Origin: CABHOJ01 sp965649545 | Lineage (GTDB): Bacteria; Pseudomonadota; Gammaproteobacteria; Burkholderiales; Methylophilaceae | Assembly (NCBI GenBank): GCA_965649545.1 | Contig: CBFGLF010000029.1 | Coordinates: 1-17,463 of the forward strand | Direction: 5' to 3' | Length of the DNA: 17,463 nucleotides | Shown here: piece by piece, positions 7,932 to 14,436 of the stretch | How the letters are laid out: each line of letters begins with the position of its first letter | Numbering within the stretch: position 1 is the stretch's first letter | The notes under the pieces: generated by a model | Databases searched by the model: none | What the model was told of the DNA's origin: nothing | Seen by the model: only the letters and a program-made list of their open reading frames with translations | Program-made: the position numbers and the translations under genes

Positions 7932-8062
7932 TTTTCGGTGTACTTTCTTGCTGTAACTTTGTCAGCGGCGTCATTCGCGCCTAGCCGTACTATTTGTACT
8001 GTCTTCGGCGCTCTTTCCTGGCTTTCGCGTTCCAGCTGCGATATCACATCGAAAACGCTCAT
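7928..8062 (-). CDS. Possible 44-residue small protein between maf and rng
   Basis: Not recognised. An ATG at 8062 opens a 44-codon frame (MSVFDVISQLERESQERAPK...) that fills the whole maf-rng gap. It starts four bases after the maf stop, behind a GGGATGA that overlaps the end of maf, and its TGA overlaps the rng ATG as ATGA. The product would be hydrophilic and charged, with no signal peptide or membrane segment. For: perfect packing in the gap and the lack of any other SD for rng. Against: the second half uses codons rare in this window (ATA, AGA, CTA, GTA), and third-position G+C is about 50 percent, well below its neighbours. It could instead be a non-coding spacer whose open frame is chance. 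Confidence 0.35.
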   Translation of the reverse strand: MSVFDVISQLERESQERAPKTVQIVRLGANDAADKVTARKYTEK

Positions 8063-8066
8063 ATCT

Positions 8067-8657
8067 TCATCCCAATACATCTACGCCTGCACGCTTCAGC
8101 AGCGCTGCTGTCTCGTAGATTGGCAAGCCCATGACGCCGGAATAGCTGCCTTCGATATGCTTGATGAAGGTCCCGGCCAGTCCCTGGATGCCGTAAGCCC
8201 CGGCCTTGTCGCGCGGCTCACCGGTCGCGATGTAAGCGTGGATAGCATCATCCGTAAGCGCATCCATCTCCACATAGGTCGTCGATAGCGCGACCTCGAT
8301 GCCTGCCCCGGTCGCCACCGCGATGCCCGTATGCACCTCGTGCCGGCGGCCGGACATGCGCGCCAGCATGGCATAGGCCTCCTCATCGCTCTCTGGCTTG
8401 CCGAGGATGATGCCGTCGATACTGACCGTGGTGTCGGCCGCCAATATCGGCAGCAAGGCGGCTTGGTCCCGTTGCAGACCGTTCAGGCAGGCTTCGGCTT
8501 TCTCCCTCGCCAGCCGGGTCACATAAGTCGAAGGGGCTTCGCCAGCCATGACGGACTCATCGATATCGGAGGGCAGCACCTCGAAGACGATACCGATCTG
8601 CTGCAACAGTTCTGCGCGTCGCGGGGAACGGGAGGCGAGATAGATCCTCTGAGTCAT
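8067..8657 (-). CDS. maf: Maf family nucleotide pyrophosphatase (YhdE-type, dTTP/UTP)
   Basis: House-cleaning nucleoside triphosphate pyrophosphatase; YhdE-type members hydrolyse dTTP, UTP and modified pyrimidine nucleotides to monophosphates. From the ATG at 8657 it has 196 residues. The N-terminal signature is LASRSPRRAELL (7-18), the catalytic Asp is D75 in ILAADTTV, followed by ILGKPES, the MSGRRHEVHTG block and DKAGAYGIQG near the C-terminus. The set of motifs resembles E. coli YhdE more than YceF. An in-frame TTG at 8672 would add five residues, MKPTP; neither start has a clear SD and ATG is preferred. It heads the minus-strand group with rng and diverges from the marC-family gene. Confidence 0.93.
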   Translation of the reverse strand: MTQRIYLASRSPRRAELLQQIGIVFEVLPSDIDESVMAGEAPSTYVTRLAREKAEACLNGLQRDQAALLPILAADTTVSIDGIILGKPESDEEAYAMLARMSGRRHEVHTGIAVATGAGIEVALSTTYVEMDALTDDAIHAYIATGEPRDKAGAYGIQGLAGTFIKHIEGSYSGVMGLPIYETAALLKRAGVDVLG

Positions 8658-8738
8658 GGGAGTTGGTTTCAAAGCCGCTTGGTTGTAGGCTGTGAATACT
8701 AACCGATTTCAAGTGCAACCGACCACAAGACTGACACC

Positions 8739-9374
8739 ATGACTGACTGGGCTTATCTCTTCAAGATCGGCATCGCGCTGTTCGCGATCGTCAACCCGAT
8801 CGGCAGCGTACCGATCTTCATCAGCGCCACTGAAGGCTGGTCGACACAGGATCGGGCCAGAACCGCCAAAACGGTGGCCATCACGGTATTCTTCGTCCTC
8901 ACGGTCGCCGCCCTGATCGGCGACCAGATCCTGCAGTTCTTCAGCATCAGCATCCCCTCCTTCCAGGTCGGCGGCGGTATCCTGCTCATGCTGATCGCCA
9001 TCTCCATGATGCATGGCAAACCCAGCCATGCACGACAGACGCCGGAAGAAGCCCAGGAGGCCGCGGAACGGGAAGTGGTGGCCATCGTACCGCTAAGCAT
9101 CCCGCTGTTGGCCGGGCCCGGCGCCATCAGCAGCATGATCATCGCGGCACAGCATGACAGCACGCTGTGGGGGCATGTGTCGCTTGCCATCCCGATTGCC
9201 GTCATCTGCTGCATGATCTGGATCGCGCTGCGCCTGTCGGTCCCCATCGCACTCAAGCTCGGCAAGACGGGTATCAATGTCGTCACGCGCCTCATGGGAC
9301 TCATCCTGGCGGCCATGGCGGTCGAGTTCATCGCCCACGGCATCGAGGGGCTGTTCCCGGGTTTGGCTTCATAA
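8739..9374 (+). CDS. MarC family (UPF0056) integral membrane protein
   Basis: Polytopic inner membrane protein of the MarC/YchE/YhgN family; function not firmly established, and the old link of MarC to antibiotic resistance is not supported. The 211-residue product has about six hydrophobic helices. It carries the family motif FAIVNPIGSVPIF at about 15-27, a glycine-rich QVGGGILLMLIA near 77-88, and a second half motif VPLSIPLLAGPGAIS near 116-130 that mirrors the first repeat. The polar linker between the halves (HARQTPEEAQEAAERE) is probably cytoplasmic. It stands alone: divergent from maf and 54 bp before nudJ, which seems to have its own promoter. Confidence 0.92.
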   Translation: MTDWAYLFKIGIALFAIVNPIGSVPIFISATEGWSTQDRARTAKTVAITVFFVLTVAALIGDQILQFFSISIPSFQVGGGILLMLIAISMMHGKPSHARQTPEEAQEAAEREVVAIVPLSIPLLAGPGAISSMIIAAQHDSTLWGHVSLAIPIAVICCMIWIALRLSVPIALKLGKTGINVVTRLMGLILAAMAVEFIAHGIEGLFPGLAS

Positions 9375-9392
9375 TCAAGGACGTTGTAGAAT
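9363..9392 (+). promoter_or_regulatory. Candidate sigma-70 promoter of nudJ-mnmA
   Basis: TTGGCT at 9363-9368 and TAGAAT at 9387-9392 are separated by 18 bases. They would give a transcript starting near 9399, about 30 bases before nudJ. The -35 box lies inside the last codons of the marC-family gene. This is a pattern match only. Confidence 0.4.
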
Positions 9393-9428
9393 ACGCGGCT
9401 TTTCTGCGTTGCTATCGCCCATTCCCCC

Positions 9429-9875
9429 ATGACCATATGGAAGCCTAATACGACTGTCGCCGCCATCATCGAACGTGATGGCCGATTCCTGCTGGTCGAG
9501 GAAGAGACGGCAGAGGGCGTGCGTCTCAACCAGCCTGCCGGGCACCTGGAAGATACCGAGACCTTGATCGAGGGCGTCATCCGCGAGACGCGTGAAGAGA
9601 CTGCTTATGAATTCACGCCCGAGGCTTTGCTCGGTGTCTACCACTGGCGGCATCCGACCAAGGACATCACCTACCTGCGCTTCGCATTCACCGGCAAACT
9701 TGGCCAACACCATGCCGATCAGGCACTGGATACCGGCATCCTCCGCGCCGTGTGGATGTCGCCAGATGAGATCCGCGCCAGCCGAGCGGTCCACCGCAGC
9801 CCGCAAGTCATGACTTGCATCGAACATTACCTGGCCGGCCAGCGTTTCCCGCTGGATGTGGTCACCCACCTGTGA
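9429..9875 (+). CDS. nudJ: NUDIX hydrolase, NudJ-type phosphatase
   Basis: NUDIX pyrophosphatase; E. coli NudJ dephosphorylates the thiamine precursor HMP-PP and other nucleoside di- and triphosphates. The product is 148 residues. The Nudix box runs from G38: G-x5-E44-x7-R52-E53-x2-E56-E57, with the metal-binding glutamates intact. The glycine that normally follows (GX5EX7REUXEEXGU) is Ala59. It resembles NudJ by the opening residues WKPNTTVAAIIE, the AGHLE lead into the box, and the YLRFAFTG stretch. It is directly followed by mnmA, the same neighbourhood as in enterobacteria, and the TGA overlaps a possible in-frame GTG of mnmA. No SD is visible before the ATG. Confidence 0.9.
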   Translation: MTIWKPNTTVAAIIERDGRFLLVEEETAEGVRLNQPAGHLEDTETLIEGVIRETREETAYEFTPEALLGVYHWRHPTKDITYLRFAFTGKLGQHHADQALDTGILRAVWMSPDEIRASRAVHRSPQVMTCIEHYLAGQRFPLDVVTHL

Positions 9876-9886
9876 GCCTCGCATCC

Positions 9887-10975
9887 ATGAGCAAGAACAA
9901 AAGAGTGATCGTCGGCATGTCCGGCGGTGTCGATTCCTCCGTCGCGGCCCTGTTGCTGAAAGAACAAGGCTACGACGTGGTCGGCCTGTTCATGAAGAAC
10001 TGGGAGGACGACGATACCGATGAATACTGCTCGTCGAAACAGGACCTGATCGACGCCGTCTCCGTCGCCGACAAGATCGGCATCGAGATCGAGGCGGTGA
10101 ACTTCTCGACGGAATATAAAGAACGGGTGTTCGCCAACTTCCTTGCGGAATACAGTGCCGGCCGTACGCCGAACCCGGACATCCTGTGCAATGCCGAGAT
10201 CAAGTTCAAGGCCTTCCTCGACCACGCCATGGGACTGGGCGGGGATCTCATCGCCACCGGCCACTACGCGCAGGTGCGCGAAAAGGATGGGCTGTTCCAG
10301 CTCATGAAAGCCGATGACGGCAGCAAGGACCAGAGCTATTTCCTCTACCGCCTCAATCAGGCGCAACTATCGAAGACGCTATTCCCGCTCGGGCACCTGC
10401 TCAAGCGCGAAGTCCGTGAGATCGCGCGCAAGGCCGGTCTGCCGACCAGCGAGAAGAAGGATTCGACCGGCATCTGCTTCATCGGAGAACGTCCCTTCCG
10501 CGAGTTCCTCAATCGCTATCTGCCACGCCAGCCAGGCGAGATGCAGACCCCGGACGGCAAGGTGGTCGGCGAACATGAAGGCTTGATGTACTACACCTAC
10601 GGACAACGTCAGGGGCTAGGCATCGGCGGTTCGAGGGATAGCAGCGGCGAACCGTGGTTCGTCGCCGGCAAGGACATGCAGCGCAACGTACTGATCGTCG
10701 TGCAAGGTCACGACCACCCCATGCTATTGAACGACGGCCTGGTGGCAAGCCAGCTGCACTGGATCGCGGGCCATGAACCCCAGACCCACTGGGTGTATGC
10801 CGCGAAGACGCGTTATCGCCAGCCGGATGCGCCTTGCGAGATCGATCGTCTGGAAGGTGATGAAGTCGAGATCCGTTTCGGTCAGCCGCAATGGGCGATC
10901 ACCCCTGGCCAATCGGCAGTCGTCTACGAGAGCAACGTCTGCCTGGGCGGCGGCATCATCACCCGGGCGATCTAA
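9887..10975 (+). CDS. mnmA: tRNA-specific 2-thiouridylase MnmA
   Basis: Adenylates and thiolates U34 of the wobble position in tRNA-Lys, -Glu and -Gln, receiving sulfur from the IscS-Tus relay. From the ATG at 9887 it has 362 residues. The PP-loop ATP-binding motif is SGGVDSS at 12-18. The catalytic cysteines are C101 in NPDILCNAEIKF and C197 in STGICFIGER. A thiolation-type central domain and the C-terminal beta-barrel are present to the end. The frame is open further upstream to 9815, inside nudJ. The ATG at 9887 was chosen because the protein motifs begin only six residues after it; the GTG at 9872, overlapping the nudJ stop, would add five residues. It is probably co-transcribed with nudJ. 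Confidence 0.97.
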   Translation: MSKNKRVIVGMSGGVDSSVAALLLKEQGYDVVGLFMKNWEDDDTDEYCSSKQDLIDAVSVADKIGIEIEAVNFSTEYKERVFANFLAEYSAGRTPNPDILCNAEIKFKAFLDHAMGLGGDLIATGHYAQVREKDGLFQLMKADDGSKDQSYFLYRLNQAQLSKTLFPLGHLLKREVREIARKAGLPTSEKKDSTGICFIGERPFREFLNRYLPRQPGEMQTPDGKVVGEHEGLMYYTYGQRQGLGIGGSRDSSGEPWFVAGKDMQRNVLIVVQGHDHPMLLNDGLVASQLHWIAGHEPQTHWVYAAKTRYRQPDAPCEIDRLEGDEVEIRFGQPQWAITPGQSAVVYESNVCLGGGIITRAI

Positions 10976-11003
10976 GTTCAAGCCGGTGGGTTCAAGCCGG
11001 TGG
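10976..11003. repeat. Perfect 14-bp tandem duplication at the 3' end of the GST gene
   Basis: GTTCAAGCCGGTGG occurs twice without interruption, at 10976-10989 and 10990-11003, starting one base after the mnmA stop codon. The second copy contains the TGA and last codons (Pro-Ala-stop) of the minus-strand GST gene; the first copy fills almost the whole intergenic space. Confidence 0.95.
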
Positions 11004-11603
11004 CGGCGCCGTTTCGCTGAATGAAGGGCGCTGCATCATGGCTTCATGATGACGGGCGAGGTTAGGGAAACGTTCCTGCCAGTGGAGATGCTGGTAACGC
11101 AGTTGCAGATAGCCCAATGTACACCCCAAAGCGATGTCGGCCAGACTAAAGCTATCGTCCACGCACCATTTGGCTTCGCCTAGATCCTCGTTGAGCACAG
11201 TCAGCCCTCGTTCGACCTTGCCCAGTTGCTTGCTGATGACAGCGCCATCCTGCGCCCCCTCCGGGCGTCGACCTTCCATCATCGCGGCCACCGCTGCGTC
11301 GCATACGCCGTCGGCGAGGGCCTCCCAGCGACGCACGCGTATCTTCAGCGTATGGTCCTGCGGGATCAGCCGGGCGACCGGGGTGCGGTTATCGAGGTAT
11401 TCCGCGATGACCGGGGAATCATAAAGACTCTCGCCATCGTCCAGTACCAGCACCGGGATCTTGCCCAAGGGATTATATTGGCTCACCGGACAATCGGGAT
11501 CGGAGAGCACGACCTTGACCATCTCCATCTCGATGCGCTTCTCGGCGGCGACCACACGGATCTTGCGGGCATAGGGGCTGGTCAGCGAATAAAACAGTTT
11601 CAT
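10992..11603 (-). CDS. yibF: Glutathione S-transferase family protein, YibF-like
   Basis: Cytosolic GST-fold protein; the physiological substrate is unknown. From the ATG at 11603 it has 203 residues: a thioredoxin-like N-terminal domain, about 1-78, with YSLTSPYARKIRVVAAEK, the cis-proline stretch YNPLGKIPVL and the glutathione-gamma-glutamyl site LYDSPVIAEYLD. A helical C-terminal domain follows, with ALADGVCDAAV, DIALGCTLGYL and the ending PSFSETAPPPA. These blocks and the length match E. coli YibF. The frame is open upstream to 11822, antisense to nadC, but that extension has no GST features and is rejected. It converges on mnmA (16 bp apart) and diverges from nadC. The stop codon lies in a 14-bp tandem duplication. 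Confidence 0.9.
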   Translation of the reverse strand: MKLFYSLTSPYARKIRVVAAEKRIEMEMVKVVLSDPDCPVSQYNPLGKIPVLVLDDGESLYDSPVIAEYLDNRTPVARLIPQDHTLKIRVRRWEALADGVCDAAVAAMMEGRRPEGAQDGAVISKQLGKVERGLTVLNEDLGEAKWCVDDSFSLADIALGCTLGYLQLRYQHLHWQERFPNLARHHEAMMQRPSFSETAPPPA

Positions 11604-11636
11604 GAGGCGGGTCGCAATCAGGTTAGGGATACACTG

Positions 11637-11646
11637 CATTATAATG
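11637..11646. promoter_or_regulatory. Palindromic -10 element between GST and nadC
   Basis: CATTATAATG is a perfect 10-bp palindrome that presents TATAAT on both strands (11640-11645 plus; 11643-11638 minus). On the minus strand it would start a GST transcript near 11631. On the plus strand the transcript would begin at about 11652, next to the nadC ATG at 11653. Neither strand has a recognisable -35 box at the right distance. Confidence 0.35.
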
Positions 11647-11652
11647 GAAATC

Positions 11653-12504
11653 ATGGTAGCCACCCGACTCTCTCCAGCCTTGCAAGCGTCCCTGGAACAC
11701 GCCGTGAAACAGGCGCTGATCGAGGACATCGGTGATGGCGACCTCACCGCCGCGCTGGTACCCGAGGCGCAAACGGCGCGCGCCAGCATCCTCTGCCGCG
11801 AACCTGCCGTGATCTGCGGCATCCCCTGGTTCGACCGTTGTTTTCACGAAGTCGACCCAAGCATCCAGATCGAATGGCTGGTCGCGGAAGGGGATCATGT
11901 ACCCGCCAACCAGACCTTGTGCCATCTCTCGGGCAAGGCGCGCGCCCTGCTCACTGCCGAGCGCTGTGCGCTGAACTTCCTGCAGATGCTCTCAGGCACG
12001 GCCACGGCCACGCGCCGCTATGTCGACGCGATCGCCGGCACCGGCAGCAGCATCCTCGATACCCGCAAGACCCTGCCTGGGCATCGCCTTGCACAGAAAT
12101 ATGCCGTCACGGTCGGCGGCGGGCTGAACCAGCGCATCGGCCTGTATGACGGCATCCTCATCAAGGAGAATCATATCGCTGCCGCGGGCGGTATCCCGCA
12201 GGTGCTGGCTACAGCAGGTGCCCTGCATCGCGACGTCTCTATCCAGATCGAAGTGGAGTCGCTGGATGAACTCGCCCAAGCATTGGCAGCGGGCGCCAAG
12301 CTGATACTGCTGGACAACTTCAGCCTGAGAGATCTGCGTCAAGCGGTCGAGATGACGGCAGGCAGGGCTGTTCTTGAAGCCTCAGGCGGGATTACCATAG
12401 ACAATGTTCGTGAGATCGCATTGACCGGCGTCGATCGTATCTCGATCGGCAGCATCACCAAGCACGTCACCGCCATCGACCTGTCGATGCGGTTCAGTCC
12501 ATGA
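11653..12504 (+). CDS. nadC: Nicotinate-nucleotide pyrophosphorylase (quinolinate phosphoribosyltransferase) NadC
   Basis: Converts quinolinate and PRPP to nicotinate mononucleotide, CO2 and pyrophosphate in de novo NAD synthesis. From the ATG at 11653 it has 283 residues. The N-terminal block is LIEDIGDGDLTAALVP (22-37), then an ALLTAERCALNFLQMLSG helix, TRKTLPG at 137-143, KYAVTVGGGLNQRIGLYDG, and KENHI at 171-175. The C-terminal barrel includes IEVESLDEL, LLDNFS, EASGGIT and ISIGSIT. The open frame reaches back to 11602. ATG 11644 (three residues longer) is a real alternative, with GGAA at 11646-11649 favouring 11653. It is followed after 28 bp by the PilB-type ATPase gene, on the same strand. 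Confidence 0.96.
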   Translation: MVATRLSPALQASLEHAVKQALIEDIGDGDLTAALVPEAQTARASILCREPAVICGIPWFDRCFHEVDPSIQIEWLVAEGDHVPANQTLCHLSGKARALLTAERCALNFLQMLSGTATATRRYVDAIAGTGSSILDTRKTLPGHRLAQKYAVTVGGGLNQRIGLYDGILIKENHIAAAGGIPQVLATAGALHRDVSIQIEVESLDELAQALAAGAKLILLDNFSLRDLRQAVEMTAGRAVLEASGGITIDNVREIALTGVDRISIGSITKHVTAIDLSMRFSP

Positions 12505-12532
12505 AACTGCGAGCGAAAAGAGACTTGAGCAC

Positions 12533-14317
12533 ATGACCAAATCGGCCGCCATCGCCAACCCGGCACAGGGAAAACTCACCCTGGGCGATGTGCTGCGCCT
12601 GCTGGTCAACGATGGGCTGGTGGAAAAGGATCAAGCCGAGAGACTCTACAAAGACCGCAAACTCGATAGCTCCAACCTGCATCCACTGATCGTGATCGCC
12701 GAGCAGAAATGGGAAGACCTGCGGACCCCAGGCAAGAAACTGACGACAGAAGGCCTGACCATCTGGCTGGCGGCACGCGCCGGCATCGAGTACTACCATA
12801 TCGACCCGTTGAAACTGGACGTGGGCTCGGTCGCCCAGGTCGTATCCAAGGCCTATGCGGAACGGCTCAAGATCATGCCGATCAAGTCGGTGAACGGCGA
12901 GGTCACTATCGCCACTGCCGAGCCTTTCGTCAGGGAATGGGTCCCGGACCTCGAACGCGTGTTGCGCATGAAGATCAAGCTGGTCATGGCCAACCCGCTT
13001 GATATCAACCGCTACCTGCCTGAGATCTACAACCTCGCCAACTCGATCAACCTGGCCAATACCGCCAAAGCCGGACAGATCATCGGGGTGCAGAACTTCG
13101 AGCAACTAGTCGAGTTGGGCAAGGACAAGAACCTCGACGCCAACGAGCAGCATGTAGTGAACATCGTCGACTGGTTGTTCAAATATGCGTTCGAACAGCG
13201 TGCCAGCGACATTCATCTGGAACCGCGACGCAACATCGGTCTCATGCGCTTCCGTATCGACGGCGTGCTGCATCAGGTTTACCAACTCCCAAGCAACATC
13301 ATGAACGCCATCACCAGTCGCATCAAACTGCTGGGCCGCATGGACATGGTGGAGAAGCGCCGGCCCCAAGACGGCCGCATCAAGACCTTGAGCGCAGACG
13401 GCGCGGAGATCGAGTTGCGTCTCTCGACCATGCCGACCGCATTCGGTGAAAAGCTGGTGATGCGGATCTTCACGCCGGAGATCCTCGTGAAGAATTTCAT
13501 CGAGCTTGGTTTTTCACAGGTTCAGTCGGAGCTGTGGGATGGTTGGACCAAGAGTCCGAACGGCATCATCCTGGTCACCGGCCCCACCGGATCAGGCAAG
13601 ACCACCACGCTCTATTCCACCCTGAAGCATCTGGCGACGCCCGAAGTGAACGTCTGCACGGTCGAAGACCCGATCGAGATGGTGGAACCGGCATTCAATC
13701 AGATGCAGGTGCAGCAGAACATCGGCCTGACCTTCGCCGATGGCGTCAGGACCTTACTGCGGCAAGACCCAGACATCATCATGATCGGTGAGATCCGCGA
13801 TGTGCAGACAGCCGAGATGGCGATCCAGGCGGCGCTCACCGGGCACTTGGTGCTTTCCACGCTGCATACCAACGATTCCCCGTCAGCCATCACGCGGCTC
13901 TTGGATCTGGGCGTCCCCTCCTACCTCATCCACTCGTCGGTGCTCGGCGTCATGGCGCAGCGGCTGGTCCGCACCCTCTGCCCGAGCTGCAAGCAGCCTG
14001 CCGAGATCTCGCAGGCCAAGTGGGATGAATTGGTCGGCCCATGGAAGTTGCCCAAGCCCAAATCGATCTTCGCCGCTGTCGGCTGCCTCGAATGTCGCAT
14101 GACCGGCTATCGCGGACGCAGTGGTATCTATGAAATGCTCAACATCAGCAATGACTTGAAGAAGCTCATCACGCCCGACGCTGACTTGTCGAAACTGAGA
14201 ACTCTCGCGCACAAAGAGGGCATGCAGCCACTGATGATCAACGGCGCAGAAAAGATCGCCGCCGGGCTGACCACGATCGAGGAATTGATCAAAGTCGCAC
14301 CCCCTCCATTCGACTGA
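12533..14317 (+). CDS. pilB: GspE/PilB family type II secretion / type IV pilus assembly ATPase
   Basis: Hexameric assembly ATPase that would drive polymerisation of pilin or pseudopilin at the inner membrane. The product is 594 residues. The N-terminal T2SSE_N-like domain spans about 1-165. A second N domain has an Asp-box RASDIHLEPRR (223-233). Walker A is GPTGSGKT at 350-357, Walker B IIMIGEIRD at 415-423, and the His-box TGHLVLSTLHTND at 436-448. The four zinc-binding cysteines are C483, C486, C518 and C521. An N-terminal stretch LGDVLRLLVNDGLVEKDQAERL loosely resembles half of a MshEN c-di-GMP motif. No pilC, pilD or gsp genes are adjacent, so PilB and GspE cannot be separated by context. 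It is probably co-transcribed with nadC, 28 bp upstream. Confidence 0.85.
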   Translation: MTKSAAIANPAQGKLTLGDVLRLLVNDGLVEKDQAERLYKDRKLDSSNLHPLIVIAEQKWEDLRTPGKKLTTEGLTIWLAARAGIEYYHIDPLKLDVGSVAQVVSKAYAERLKIMPIKSVNGEVTIATAEPFVREWVPDLERVLRMKIKLVMANPLDINRYLPEIYNLANSINLANTAKAGQIIGVQNFEQLVELGKDKNLDANEQHVVNIVDWLFKYAFEQRASDIHLEPRRNIGLMRFRIDGVLHQVYQLPSNIMNAITSRIKLLGRMDMVEKRRPQDGRIKTLSADGAEIELRLSTMPTAFGEKLVMRIFTPEILVKNFIELGFSQVQSELWDGWTKSPNGIILVTGPTGSGKTTTLYSTLKHLATPEVNVCTVEDPIEMVEPAFNQMQVQQNIGLTFADGVRTLLRQDPDIIMIGEIRDVQTAEMAIQAALTGHLVLSTLHTNDSPSAITRLLDLGVPSYLIHSSVLGVMAQRLVRTLCPSCKQPAEISQAKWDELVGPWKLPKPKSIFAAVGCLECRMTGYRGRSGIYEMLNISNDLKKLITPDADLSKLRTLAHKEGMQPLMINGAEKIAAGLTTIEELIKVAPPPFD

Positions 14318-14350
14318 GGCGGCATTTCAAAAATAACATCAAAATTACAG

Positions 14351-14363
14351 TCACCTAGGGTGA
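14351..14363. repeat. Short inverted repeat upstream of ilvB
   Basis: TCACCTAGGGTGA has five-base arms around a TAG centre. It ends exactly where a TTGACC direct repeat begins, so it could be a regulator site next to the -35 region of the ilv promoter. It is too short for a terminator, with no T-run after it. Confidence 0.3.
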
Positions 14364-14398
14364 TTGACCTTGACCAAAGAGACTCAAACAGTTAGTGT
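14364..14398 (+). promoter_or_regulatory. Candidate promoter of ilvBNC
   Basis: TTGACC occurs twice in tandem (14364-14369 and 14370-14375). From the second copy, 17 bases lead to TAGTGT at 14393-14398, a weak -10. The transcript would begin near 14405, some 30 bases before the ilvB ATG. The 119-bp gap from pilB to ilvB (14318-14436) is AT-rich compared with the genes and is the only sizeable non-coding space before the operon. It codes for no Ile/Leu/Val-rich leader peptide. Confidence 0.35.
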
Positions 14399-14436
14399 TC
14401 TGGGTTCTCAATTTATCACCCAATCAAGCACTATTT

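Noticed and set aside
8658..8738. Promoters in the maf/marC-family divergent gap
   Set aside because: Several -10-like hexamers (AATACT, TACAAC) can be picked, but none pairs with a -35 at a good distance, so no call was made.
8753..9580. 275-codon minus-strand frame opposite the marC-family gene and nudJ
   Set aside because: It spans two real genes and their intergenic promoter region and shows no domain.
9815..9886. N-terminal extension of MnmA
   Set aside because: The 24 extra codons lie inside nudJ in another frame and precede the PP-loop domain with no homology; the ATG at 9887 gives the normal length.
11604..11822. N-terminal extension of the GST
   Set aside because: Antisense to the first part of nadC. 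The thioredoxin fold starts directly at the Met encoded at 11603.
14364..14436. Leader-peptide attenuator for ilvB
   Set aside because: The short frame from the TTG at 14364 is not enriched in Ile, Leu or Val and does not end before a terminator hairpin; it runs on into ilvB out of frame.
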